A program made the translations under genes and the position numbers. A stretch of 64,000 nt of DNA from Ralstonia soli (lineage in GTDB: Bacteria; Pseudomonadota; Gammaproteobacteria; Burkholderiales; Burkholderiaceae): assembly GCF_023955655.1 (NCBI RefSeq), contig NZ_JAMXHT010000007.1, positions 124,001 to 188,000 of the forward strand, read 5' to 3'. This document shows positions 16,617-25,763 of this stretch, one piece after another; the stretch's first letter is position 1, and each line of letters begins with the position of its first letter. Under the pieces are notes generated by a model. It ran no database searches. It was not told the DNA's origin and saw only the letters and a list, made by a program, of their open reading frames with translations.

Positions 16617-17372
16617 ATGGCCACCACCGAGACTCGCCGCACCCCGAAGCGCGCCTCTGCAAAGACGCCCACCCCTCCGGCACCCGCCGTAGAGGAGCGC
16701 GAGCCGCGTGGCGCGCGGCGCAAGCGGGAAACACGCGCACGACTGCTGGATGCCGCACTCCGGCTCATGGCCGATCGCGGCATGGAAGGCGTTGCCATCA
16801 ACGAAATTACCGAGGCGGCGGATGTCGGCTTCGGGTCGTTCTACAACCACTTCGAATCGAAGGAAGCCATCTACGCCGCACTGGTGAGCTCGGTGTTTGA
16901 AGAGTTCGCCGATTCGCTCGACAAGGTCACCGAAGGGCTCGCCGACCCGGCTGAGATCATTTCCGTGTCGGTGCGGCATACGCTCGTCCGCGCACGACGC
17001 GAGCCGGTGTGGGGGCGCTTTCTCATTCGCGAGGGCTTCTCGGCGCGCGTGCTGACACAAGGCCTTGGCCAGCGGTTGCGGCGTGATATCGAGCGCGGCA
17101 TCACCGCAAAGCGGTTTGTCGTGGCCGATCCGTTCATTGGCTTCCTGTCGGTCGGCGGCACGGTGCTTACGGCCATCTCGGCCGAGCTCAATTTTCTGGC
17201 GCCCGATGCGCCGGCTGCCGACATCCTCAAGGAGCTGGGTTTCACGGGGGAGCATTTCCCCGAACGCACGGCAGCGGTGCTGCTCCAAACGCTGGGGCTC
17301 AAGCGCGCCGAGGCCGAGAAAGTGGCCGCCCGACCGCTGCCCGTTGTGGAGATTGCAGACAGCGCAAGCTGA
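16617..17372 (+). CDS. TetR-family regulator of the aromatic operon (TetR-1)
   Basis: A 251-residue TetR-type repressor with a low-complexity basic N-terminal tail (about 35 residues rich in Thr, Pro and Ala) before the helix-turn-helix (about 45-90: RARLLDAALRLMADRGMEG, then a tract ending NHFESKE). The ligand domain follows, with a WGRFLIREGFS stretch. A tract of 24 residues across the recognition helix is identical to the second TetR at 27291, so both should read the same DNA. ATG 16617 is preferred over a TTG at 16587; AAGGA lies 12 bases upstream. It is divergent from the aromatic operon and convergent with pqiC. Confidence 0.88.
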   Translation: MATTETRRTPKRASAKTPTPPAPAVEEREPRGARRKRETRARLLDAALRLMADRGMEGVAINEITEAADVGFGSFYNHFESKEAIYAALVSSVFEEFADSLDKVTEGLADPAEIISVSVRHTLVRARREPVWGRFLIREGFSARVLTQGLGQRLRRDIERGITAKRFVVADPFIGFLSVGGTVLTAISAELNFLAPDAPAADILKELGFTGEHFPERTAAVLLQTLGLKRAEAEKVAARPLPVVEIADSAS

Positions 17373-17411
17373 TCTGATCAGCGGCGCTGCGGCACCGCCG
17401 ATCGACCAACT

Positions 17412-18074
17412 TCACTTAGCCAACATACTGGCGGCCGAATCCAGACAACCTGGCATCGACCGCGCCGCCTCTGATGGTGCGGCGGCGTAAGCCAGTAGAG
17501 GCTCCGCCATCTGCGAAGCCAGCGTCTTCAACGCGCGCCGATGGCCCTGCACTAGGTCATCGATCCCTGCGGATACGGCCTCCGGGACAACGCTGCGGCA
17601 AGTCAGCACTTGACGGTCTTCCGCCGTCCGAATCGTCCAGACGGCATCGATCGAGACATGCGAGTCACGCCACGACTCAAACCGCTGCACTTCCATGGCT
17701 ACGCGGTAGACCGGGCGCTTTCCATCGTAGGGAAGACCGTGCACGTCCATGGCGCCGGTCTGCAACACCAGCGCCGAGGACAGCGCGGCTCGGATCTCAT
17801 CGGCCACGGGCGAAGCCCAGCGGTCCATCTCGAGTACGTCGACCTGGCCTGAGTTGCCTTGCACTACCAGCCGCCTGCCCGCCACGGCCGGCGGAACACG
17901 AACCGGCAGCACATCAACGATCAGGGCCGGTGCCGCTGCGGGCGCTGCCACCGCGACCCTATCGGCAGCGAGCAAGCTATGGAAACGCGCAGGAGGCGAG
18001 CTGCACGCTGCCAGCGCTAAGCAAGCAACCGCATCGACCAGGACGCTGCGAAACGGGAACCCAAACAAATTCAT
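17412..18074 (-). CDS. pqiC: PqiC outer-membrane lipoprotein
   Basis: A 220-residue lipoprotein of the PqiC/YmbA (DUF330) family. The signal peptide ends in a lipobox LALAACSS. The domain body runs from about residue 50 (IVDVLPVRVPPAVAGRRLVV, DRWASPVADEIRAAL, VYRVAMEVQRFESW). PqiC anchors the PqiB needle at the outer membrane in the Pqi intermembrane lipid-transport system. Its ATG overlaps the pqiB stop (ATGA at 18071-18074), so the two are translationally coupled. It is the last gene of the MFP-RND-OMP-pqiABC series and faces the convergent TetR-1 gene across 39 bases. Confidence 0.85.
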   Translation of the reverse strand: MNLFGFPFRSVLVDAVACLALAACSSPPARFHSLLAADRVAVAAPAAAPALIVDVLPVRVPPAVAGRRLVVQGNSGQVDVLEMDRWASPVADEIRAALSSALVLQTGAMDVHGLPYDGKRPVYRVAMEVQRFESWRDSHVSIDAVWTIRTAEDRQVLTCRSVVPEAVSAGIDDLVQGHRRALKTLASQMAEPLLAYAAAPSEAARSMPGCLDSAASMLAK

Positions 18075-19666
18075 CGCGCATCCCCCTTCTTGCCAAACAG
18101 CAGCGATTCCGGATGACGCTCCAGATAGTCCGTCAGTGCGTTGAGCGATTGCAGCGTGCGCGTCAGCTCCTGCATCGCCTCGTGCACATCGGACTGGAGC
18201 GGTGAATCCTGCCGCAAGGTCGCCTGCGCCGCATTGAAGGTCTGCTGCGCAGAAGCCAGCGTGTCCCGCGCCTGTGGCACCACGTCCTTATCCAGATGAC
18301 CGAACAGGCGGTTGGCATTGTCGAGCGCGCCGTTCAGGTTGTTGCCGATCTTGTCGAACGGCACCTGGTTGAGCTTCTTCGCAATGTCGGCAAGCTGCAC
18401 CTGCAACTCGTCGAGCGAATTCGGAACGGTCGGCAGCTCCACCGGCGAGCGATGGACATCGACAGTCGCACGCGGCGCCTTGGGGAACATGTCGAGCGCG
18501 ACGTACAACTGCCCCGTCAGCAGATTGCCCATGCGAAGCTGACCGCGCAGCCCCTGCATGACCAAGTGCTGCAGCATTTCATGGCCGCCCGGTGTGTCGG
18601 GCGCAGGCAGCGACGTATTGCTGCGCCGGCTGAGTCGAGACGGATACAGCTCCATCACGACACGCATGCTGAACGCCTTTGCTGTCTCGTCATATTCGAT
18701 GCCGATGTCCGTGACGTTGCCCAGCACAATGCCGCGCAAATCCACAGGCGCGCCGACAGACAAGCCACGCAACGACTGGTTGAACCGCATGACCACAGTC
18801 TGCGGCGCACCGTCGGGCTCGCGCATGGCGTCCGCTTCATCGGATGCCAACTGGAACACGGTGTTATCCGGCGGCGGCGGCCCATCAGCCTGCCCCTGCG
18901 GGGACTGAAACGCCAGGCCGCCCACGATGACTGTGGCGAGCGATTGCGTATTCAGCTTCAATCCGCTGGAATCGAGCCTAAGGTCCACTCCGCTTGCATG
19001 CCACCACCGCGTATTCGTGCCGACGTACTTGTCGTAGGGCGCGTTTACGAACACATTCACCTGCACCCCGCCGCCTTGCCTGTCCAACGCAAAGCCCACC
19101 ACTTGCCCCACTTGCAGATGGCGATAGAAGACCGGCGCGCCAATGTCGACGGACCCGAGCGAATCGCCGTGCAACGAGAACTGACGTCCTTGTTGGTCCG
19201 TCGTGACGGAGGGCGGACTCTCCAGCCCCACAAACTGAGTCTGACTGTCTTTGGAGCGACCAATATCCACGCCGATGTACGCGCCGGACAGCAACGTGCC
19301 CAGCCCGGAAATGCCGCTCGCACCCACACGCGGCCGGACTACCCAGAACCGGCTGTCCTTGCTCGCAAAGCGTTCGGCTTCGCGCGCCAGTTGTATCTTC
19401 ACCATCACACGCTTCAGATCCGGGGTGAGCGAAATGGATTGAATCGTGCCGATCTCGACGTCCTTGTATTTCACCTTCGTCTTGCCGGCCTCCAGGCCCT
19501 CGGCATTGGCAAAGGTGACAGTGACAACCGGGCCTTTCTCGGCGAGGGTCTTGGCGACCAGCGCGACCCCGATCAACGCCGCAATCAGCGGCACGAGCCA
19601 GACAAGCGAGGGAAGCCAGGGCCGTCGCGGCGTGATCTCGGGCAGGGGTAGATCAATAGGACGCAT
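18071..19666 (-). CDS. pqiB: PqiB, MCE-domain intermembrane transport protein
   Basis: A 531-residue protein with one N-terminal transmembrane helix (WLPSLVWLVPLIAALIGVAL) and three MCE domains, beginning near VVTVTFANAEGLEAGKTKV, RQFSLHGDSLGSVDIGAPV and VMRFNQSLRGLSVGAPVDL. A long C-terminal helical region (about 430-520) would form the channel needle. It bridges the periplasm between PqiA and PqiC. Length matches the family. The ATG at 19666 is chosen because it immediately precedes the conserved cytoplasmic tail; a much longer open frame upstream overlaps pqiA in another frame and is not real. The start lies 47 bases after pqiA. Confidence 0.9.
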   Translation of the reverse strand: MRPIDLPLPEITPRRPWLPSLVWLVPLIAALIGVALVAKTLAEKGPVVTVTFANAEGLEAGKTKVKYKDVEIGTIQSISLTPDLKRVMVKIQLAREAERFASKDSRFWVVRPRVGASGISGLGTLLSGAYIGVDIGRSKDSQTQFVGLESPPSVTTDQQGRQFSLHGDSLGSVDIGAPVFYRHLQVGQVVGFALDRQGGGVQVNVFVNAPYDKYVGTNTRWWHASGVDLRLDSSGLKLNTQSLATVIVGGLAFQSPQGQADGPPPPDNTVFQLASDEADAMREPDGAPQTVVMRFNQSLRGLSVGAPVDLRGIVLGNVTDIGIEYDETAKAFSMRVVMELYPSRLSRRSNTSLPAPDTPGGHEMLQHLVMQGLRGQLRMGNLLTGQLYVALDMFPKAPRATVDVHRSPVELPTVPNSLDELQVQLADIAKKLNQVPFDKIGNNLNGALDNANRLFGHLDKDVVPQARDTLASAQQTFNAAQATLRQDSPLQSDVHEAMQELTRTLQSLNALTDYLERHPESLLFGKKGDAR

Positions 19667-19713
19667 TGCTTGAAAAGAGAAGGTGGCGGACGAGTGTTGT
19701 GCGCGGAATCCGA

Positions 19714-21042
19714 TCAGGAATCGTCTCGCGCGGATTCGGCGGCGTCGGGGACGGCGTCCCAGATAAGCCGGGGGTCGAACTGCATGGAGGCGATCATGGT
19801 GAGGATCACCACTGCGCCAAAGGCCAGTGCCCCCGGGCCAGCGGTAATGACCGCAAAGGAGCCGAAGTGCATCAGGGCAACGGTGAGCGCCACCACGAAC
19901 ACATCGAGCATCGACCACCTGCCAATGCGTTCGACAAGGCGATAGAGCCGTGTCCTTTCGTGCGGGCGCCAGGTGGAGCGCCGATGTGCCGCGAATACCA
20001 GAAACGCCAGAATGGCAAGCTTGAGCATCGGCACGACCACGCTGGCAATGAAGACGACCGCAGCGAGCCCAAAATCGCCGGAGGTCCAGAAGTACGCCAC
20101 CCCGCTCAGGATGGTGTCGTCTTCCGAACGGCCGAGTGAGGTGCTGTGCATCACCGGCAGCAGGTTGGCCGGGATGTAAAGCAGCGCGGCAGCCAGAAGC
20201 AATGCAGCGGTCCGCGAAACGCTGGCCGGACGGCGCACGTGTAGGGGCGTGTGGCAACGATGGCACCGCGGGTGCGCTTCGCCGTCATGTAGTGGCTGCA
20301 CGCTGCCGCACGTATGGCAAACCAGCAGCCCGGCCTGCTTGGCCGACACGACCTTCATCGACCCAGCCACTGTCGATGCTTCGGGCGGCGATTCAGTGCG
20401 CTTCGTTGCGGGTGGTGTCGCATCATCCCGCGTTTCGATGTCGTCGCAGGCGTGCCAGAGCCTGTGTGGATCGAACCGCGAAACCAGCGCAAGCAGCACC
20501 GTCAACGCGCCGAATGCAAACAAGCCGGCACCAGGAATCACCCGCGCCAGGCTGACCATCTTCACCGTCGTCACCAACACACCGAGCATGAAGACTTCGA
20601 TCATTCCCCAAGGCCGAAGCCATTGCAGAAACTTGATGACGTAACGAAATCCAGGAGGCACGCTGGCTGCCCGCAAAGGAAGCAACACGTAGAGCAACGC
20701 GAGCAATTCCATCGATGGAAACAGCGTGGTCGTGAAAAACACGACCGCAGCCACGATCTGCATTTGCCCCGTCCACAGCGAAGACGCGGCGTCGAACAAG
20801 GTGGCTTGCGACGTCATGCCCTGCGCGTTGAGCGCAATGATCGGGAAGCATTGCGCGATCACCAACGTCACGAGCGCCGCAACCGCCATGGCGCAAGTGA
20901 AATCGAGCGTTGGGCGGGCGTGGTGGGCACCGCTTAGCTTGCTCGCACAACGCGAACAGCGGAGGTGCAAGCCATCTAACGGTGGCGGCCGCCGAAACAC
21001 GCGGTCGCATTCATGACAGGCAATCAGGTGGGCGGATTCCAT
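19714..21042 (-). CDS. pqiA: PqiA, two-domain inner-membrane protein
   Basis: A 442-residue inner-membrane protein made of two PqiA domains. Each has a zinc-ribbon-like cytoplasmic head (CHECD...CSRC near residues 9-33; CHTCG...CHRC near 245-270) followed by four hydrophobic helices. Conserved features are LNAQGMTSQATLF in the first half and LPVMHSTSLGRSEDDTILSG in the second. It supplies the membrane base of the Pqi lipid-trafficking complex, which protects the envelope against solvents and detergents. It follows the outer-membrane efflux gene by 87 bases and precedes pqiB by 47, so co-transcription with the RND pump is likely. Confidence 0.9.
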   Translation of the reverse strand: MESAHLIACHECDRVFRRPPPLDGLHLRCSRCASKLSGAHHARPTLDFTCAMAVAALVTLVIAQCFPIIALNAQGMTSQATLFDAASSLWTGQMQIVAAVVFFTTTLFPSMELLALLYVLLPLRAASVPPGFRYVIKFLQWLRPWGMIEVFMLGVLVTTVKMVSLARVIPGAGLFAFGALTVLLALVSRFDPHRLWHACDDIETRDDATPPATKRTESPPEASTVAGSMKVVSAKQAGLLVCHTCGSVQPLHDGEAHPRCHRCHTPLHVRRPASVSRTAALLLAAALLYIPANLLPVMHSTSLGRSEDDTILSGVAYFWTSGDFGLAAVVFIASVVVPMLKLAILAFLVFAAHRRSTWRPHERTRLYRLVERIGRWSMLDVFVVALTVALMHFGSFAVITAGPGALAFGAVVILTMIASMQFDPRLIWDAVPDAAESARDDS

Positions 21043-21129
21043 GGGCGTGGCCTAAGCCGATCGGCGTTGCAGGCGAGGCGCGGCACTCCACGCTTGGGGC
21101 GTAGAGGCCGGGCCTATCCAACGGCAATG

Positions 21130-22593
21130 TCAGTCTTTGGCGATCGTCTGATCGGTGTGGGCGGGCAGTTCACCCATGGCCTGCAGCAACGCAGCCGTGT
21201 CGCTCATGCGCCGGCTGGTCGCACGCACGGTGTCGAGTTGCGCGTTCAGGTACTGCTGCTCGCTCGACTGTTCTGCGGATGCGGGCAACGCGCCCAGCCG
21301 ACGCCGAGATGCCGTCTCGGTGAAGGCTGTATGTGCCGCGGTCGATGCCACCTCGGCTGAAGCCAGCGTCTGCGCATCGTTCTCCAATGCGGCGAGCGTG
21401 TCGGCAACGTTCTCGAATGCCGACAGGACGGCCGACTTGTACTGCAGCACTGTGGCGTCATACAGCTCGAGCGTGGCCCGGCGGTGCGCCATCAATGCGC
21501 CACCGTGGAAGATGGGCTGCGATAGCCCCGCACCCACGGCCCACAGCCCGCCCGCGCCCGAGAGCAAGGCTGGCCAGCTCAACCCGCCGCGGCCGAGCGA
21601 GGCCGTGAGCGACAGGCTAGGGAAGAGCTGTGCGGTGGCCTCGCCCGCGTCTGCAGACGCCGCCTTGACCGCAGCGGCAGCAGCGCGGATATCCGGCCGA
21701 GCCCGCAACAGATCTGACGGCACGGCCACAGGCACCTGGTTTGGCAGCGAAAGACTGCTGAACTCCGGCACCGCAGGCGCTGCGTCCGGTGTGCGGCCCA
21801 GCAGCACAGCCAGTGCATGGATGGACACCGCACGCTGCTGACGCAACTGCGGCAGCGTCGCCGCAAGCGATGCGGCGCTCTGCGTCGATGCCAGCGCCTG
21901 CGCATGCGACAGTGCCCCCAGCTCATACCGCCGCTGGCTGTCCCGCGCCGTCGCGTCTGCCACCACCACCAGACGTTCCATCAATGCGATCTGCTGGTCC
22001 AGCGCGGCTGCATTGATTACGGTGCCGACAATATTCGCGGCGAGCACGCGCCGTGCCGCCTCCAGTTCGCAGCCGCGCACGTCCACCCGCGCGGCGCTCG
22101 CGGCATTGGCATAGCGCGTCGCGCCAAACAGGTCGAACGTGTAGTGCGCCTGCAGTTGCCCAACGAACACGTTGTAGCGCAGCGCCTCGGGCCCCACGCC
22201 CGTGAAGTTTGGCGTGCGCTGGCGCGCAACCTCGGCGCCGGCATCAATGGACGGGAGCGTCGATGCACCCACCTGTGCACGCAGTTCCTCCTGCGCGGCG
22301 GACAAGGTCTTCTGCGTTGCAGCCAGCGTGGGGTTGTTGCGCAAGCCCTCTTCCACTAACGCGTTCAATGCATCGGAGCGATAGAGCTTCCACCATTGCG
22401 GCACGGGCGCGGCGCCCACATCAAACTGCTGGGCCACGCCGGCCGCTTCCACTGTCTTTTCAGACTGCGTGGTCACGCCATAGTGCTCCGGCGAAGGCAT
22501 GGCAGGCGGCGCGCTTGTTGGCGCCAAGGAGCATGCCGTCATGGCGAACATCGACGTTGCGGCAAGCGCCCACGTCATACGAGAGAGTTTCAT
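21130..22593 (-). CDS. RND efflux outer-membrane factor (NodT/OprM family lipoprotein)
   Basis: A 487-residue TolC-like channel subunit. The lipoprotein signal ends FAMTACSLAP. Two OEP repeats cover about 75-270 and 290-470, with family landmarks WWKLYRSDALNALVEEGL, LRARPDIRAAAAAVKAA and GLSQPIFHGGALMAHR. It completes the tripartite pump with the RND permease and adaptor. GGAG lies 8 bases before the ATG, and the start codon is 2 bases beyond the RND stop, so expression is coupled. The C-terminus (HTDQTIAKD) is typical of the family. Confidence 0.9.
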   Translation of the reverse strand: MKLSRMTWALAATSMFAMTACSLAPTSAPPAMPSPEHYGVTTQSEKTVEAAGVAQQFDVGAAPVPQWWKLYRSDALNALVEEGLRNNPTLAATQKTLSAAQEELRAQVGASTLPSIDAGAEVARQRTPNFTGVGPEALRYNVFVGQLQAHYTFDLFGATRYANAASAARVDVRGCELEAARRVLAANIVGTVINAAALDQQIALMERLVVVADATARDSQRRYELGALSHAQALASTQSAASLAATLPQLRQQRAVSIHALAVLLGRTPDAAPAVPEFSSLSLPNQVPVAVPSDLLRARPDIRAAAAAVKAASADAGEATAQLFPSLSLTASLGRGGLSWPALLSGAGGLWAVGAGLSQPIFHGGALMAHRRATLELYDATVLQYKSAVLSAFENVADTLAALENDAQTLASAEVASTAAHTAFTETASRRRLGALPASAEQSSEQQYLNAQLDTVRATSRRMSDTAALLQAMGELPAHTDQTIAKD

Positions 22594-22595
22594 GA

Positions 22596-25500
22596 TCAAT
22601 TCTCCAGGGCGGCAGTGCTGGCCGCAGGCACTTCCCGCTCGTCGGGGCGCACCTTGAAACACGCGGCGTACAGCGCCGGCAAGAAGAAGATGGTCAGTAC
22701 CGTGGCGATGGTGATGCCGCCCATCAGCGCGGTGGCCATCGGCCCGAAGAAGCCCGAGCGCAGCAGCGGGATCAACGCCAGCACTGCCGCTGCAGCCGTG
22801 AGCATGATTGGCCGGAAGCGTCGCACCGTCGCGCCGATGATGGCGTCGAAGCGTTTTTGGCCCGACGCGATGTCTTGGTCGATCTGGTCGACCAGAATCA
22901 CGGAGTTGCGCATGATGATCCCGAACATGGCAATCACCCCGAGCAGCGCCACGAAGCCGAATGGCTTACCGAACAGCAGCAACGCAGTCACCACGCCAAT
23001 CAGCCCCAACGGCGCCGTCAACACGACGATGAACGTGCGTGAGAAGCTCTTGAGTTGGATCATCAGCAGCGTCAACACGGCAATGATCATCAGCGGCATC
23101 TCTGCATTGATGGAGGTCTGGCCCTTCACGCTTTCTTCCACCGCGCCGCCAATCTGGATGCGATAGCCGACTGGCAGCTTGGCACGTTCGGCGGCCAGCG
23201 CCTGATCGATGTCACGCGTCACGCCAATGCCTTGCGCGTTGCCGCGCACGTCGGCCTGCACCGTAATGGTCGGCTGGCGATCGCGTTCCCAGATCACGCC
23301 GTACTCGAGCTTGTTCTGCACGTGTCCGAGTGCGCCGAGCGGAACCGAGCCGTTGGGCGTGGGCATTGCCATGCCTGCGAGCTTGGCAGGGTCGATGCGT
23401 TCAGTCTTCGGCGCGCGCAGATCGACGTTGATCAACTTGTCGCGCTCGCGATACTGCGTGACCGTGTAGCCGGACAGCGTCATGGCGAGGAAGTTGGAGA
23501 CATCCTCCGACGTCACGCCAAGCTGGCGCGCCTTGATCTGGTCGATCTCGAACGACATCGAACGCTCTGCCGGTTCATCCCAATCGAACTGCACGTTCTG
23601 GGTGCGGGCATCGGCGCGTACCTTCTCGGCCACCTTGTCAGCGATATTGCGTACGGTGGCGATGTCGTCGCCGCTCACACGGAACTTGATGGGGAAGCCG
23701 ACGGGCGGACCGTTCTCAAGCTGCGCGACACGGGTGCGGACACCGGAGAAGTCCTTCTCCAGCGTGGCGTTGAGCCAACGCGACAGTTCATCACGCTCTT
23801 CCACGTTCTTCGCGGTGATCACGAACTGCGCAAAGTTCGGCTGTTGAAGCTGCTGGTCCAGCGGCAGATAGAAGCGCGGTGCACCGGTGCCGACGTAATC
23901 GACAAAGTGTTCGATCTCCTTTCGGCCATCCAGCGCTTTCTCCAGACGCTTTGCCTCGCGCAGCGTGGCATCAAACGACGCCCCTTCCGGCAAGCGAAGA
24001 TCCACCAGCAACTCAGGCCGCTCGGAATTCGGGAAGAACTGCTGCGGCACCCGCGTGAAGGCAGCCATGCCCAGTGCGAACAGCACAGCCGTCACGCCCA
24101 GGATCATCCAACGGCGCTCGATGCAGAACGAGATCCAGCCCGACAGGCGCTGATAGAAGCCCGTGTTGTAGATATCGTGCTCATGACCATGCTCGGCAGC
24201 GCCGTTCTTGTGCTCGGGCAGCATGTGATAGCCCAGCAGCGGCACCAACACCACGGCGGCAAACCACGACACGATCAGCGAGATGGCGGACACCTCGAAG
24301 ATCGAGCGCGTGTACTCGCCCGTGCTCGACTTGGCCAGCGCGATGGGCAGGAAGCCGGACACCGTCACTAGCGTCCCGGTCAGCATCGGGAATGCCGTGC
24401 TCGAGTACGCAAAGGCAGCCGCGCGCATGCGGCTCCACCCCTGCTCCAGCTTCACGGCCATCATCTCGACGGCAATGATGGCGTCATCCACCAACAGCCC
24501 AAGCGCAAGCACAAGGGTGCCCAGCGAGACCTTGTCCAGCCCGATGCCGAACATGTGCATGCACAACGCCGTGATGGCCAGCACGATCGGGATGGAGATC
24601 ACCACGACCATGCCGGTCCGCAGGCCCAGCGATACCAGGCTCACCACCAGAACAATCGCCACGGCTTCACCCACCGAGCGCACGAACTCATCCACCGAAT
24701 GCTTCACGGCGTGCGGCATGCTGGAAATGGGAGACAACTTCAGCCCAGCCGGCAGCGTCGCCTGCAGTTCACCTGCTGTGGCATCAAGCGCCTTGCCGAG
24801 GTCAATCACATCCCCGCCCTTCTGCATCGTGACGCCGATGCCCAGCACGGCATGCCCGTTTGTGCGCATCTGCGTGACAGGCGGGTCGTCGTAACCGCGC
24901 GTGATCTTGGCGATGTCACCCAGCCGGAATGTGCGCTTGTTCACGGTGATCAGCATGTCGGCCAGCGCCTGCACATCCTTGAACGCGCCGGTGGGCCGCA
25001 CGAATACGCGGTCATCGGCCGTCGTGATGGTGCCGACCGGTGCCACGGTGTTCTGTGCGTCGATGGCCTGCGCGATCTGCTGCGGCGTGATGGCGAGTCG
25101 CGTCAGCTGTGCGTTGGAGATTTCGATGAAGACGTGTTCCGCCGGATCACCGAAGTAGTCCACCTTGGCGACGCCGGGTACACGCAGCAGAACGGTACGC
25201 AGCTTGTCTGCGTAGTCGTGCAGTTGCGCGGGCGAAAAGCCGTCGCCTTCCAGCGCGTAGATGTTGGTGTAGACATCACCGAACTCGTCGTTGAAAAACG
25301 GCCCGACCGTGCCCTTAGGCAACGTTGCGCGAATGTCGCCCACTTTCTTGCGCACCTGATACCAGGTCTCCGGCACATCCTTGACCGGGGCGGAGTCCTT
25401 CATGGCGAAGAAGATCATCGACTCGCCGGGGCGCGAATAGCTCTTGATGTTGTCGACATACGGTGCAGCCTGAAGCTGACGCCCGATGCGGTCGGCGATC

Positions 25501-25763
25501 TGCTCCTGGACTTCACGCGCAGTGGCGCCCGGCCAGTACGTCTGGATGACCATCGTCCGGAACGTGAACGGCGGGTCTTCTGACTGCGCGAGATGCGTAT
25601 AGCCGATGACACCGAAGAGCGTCGCCAGCCCGATCAGGAAGATCACCAACTGCTGGTGGCGCAGTGCCCATGCCGACAGGTTGAAGCCGCCCTCGTCCGC
25701 CTGGGAGGCTGAGGCAGTTGCCGGCGCCGGGTCTTGCACGATTTCGCGATCGCCGGCGCTCAT
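22596..25763 (-). CDS. RND-family efflux permease (HAE1/AcrB-like)
   Basis: A 1055-residue proton-driven inner-membrane pump with the usual 12-helix layout and two large periplasmic loops. The proton-relay aspartates are in LGLLVDDAIIAVEMM (helix 4). Other landmarks are YTHLAQSEDPPFTFRTMVIQ at the N-terminus, GATAREVQEQIADRIGRQL, and the C-terminal MRNSVILVDQIDQDIASGQK. The N-terminal tail of about 28 residues is polar. The subgroup resembles broad hydrophobe/solvent exporters rather than metal pumps, as the CzcA motif is absent. The ATG overlaps the adaptor stop (ATGA at 25760-25763). Confidence 0.92.
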   Translation of the reverse strand: MSAGDREIVQDPAPATASASQADEGGFNLSAWALRHQQLVIFLIGLATLFGVIGYTHLAQSEDPPFTFRTMVIQTYWPGATAREVQEQIADRIGRQLQAAPYVDNIKSYSRPGESMIFFAMKDSAPVKDVPETWYQVRKKVGDIRATLPKGTVGPFFNDEFGDVYTNIYALEGDGFSPAQLHDYADKLRTVLLRVPGVAKVDYFGDPAEHVFIEISNAQLTRLAITPQQIAQAIDAQNTVAPVGTITTADDRVFVRPTGAFKDVQALADMLITVNKRTFRLGDIAKITRGYDDPPVTQMRTNGHAVLGIGVTMQKGGDVIDLGKALDATAGELQATLPAGLKLSPISSMPHAVKHSVDEFVRSVGEAVAIVLVVSLVSLGLRTGMVVVISIPIVLAITALCMHMFGIGLDKVSLGTLVLALGLLVDDAIIAVEMMAVKLEQGWSRMRAAAFAYSSTAFPMLTGTLVTVSGFLPIALAKSSTGEYTRSIFEVSAISLIVSWFAAVVLVPLLGYHMLPEHKNGAAEHGHEHDIYNTGFYQRLSGWISFCIERRWMILGVTAVLFALGMAAFTRVPQQFFPNSERPELLVDLRLPEGASFDATLREAKRLEKALDGRKEIEHFVDYVGTGAPRFYLPLDQQLQQPNFAQFVITAKNVEERDELSRWLNATLEKDFSGVRTRVAQLENGPPVGFPIKFRVSGDDIATVRNIADKVAEKVRADARTQNVQFDWDEPAERSMSFEIDQIKARQLGVTSEDVSNFLAMTLSGYTVTQYRERDKLINVDLRAPKTERIDPAKLAGMAMPTPNGSVPLGALGHVQNKLEYGVIWERDRQPTITVQADVRGNAQGIGVTRDIDQALAAERAKLPVGYRIQIGGAVEESVKGQTSINAEMPLMIIAVLTLLMIQLKSFSRTFIVVLTAPLGLIGVVTALLLFGKPFGFVALLGVIAMFGIIMRNSVILVDQIDQDIASGQKRFDAIIGATVRRFRPIMLTAAAAVLALIPLLRSGFFGPMATALMGGITIATVLTIFFLPALYAACFKVRPDEREVPAASTAALEN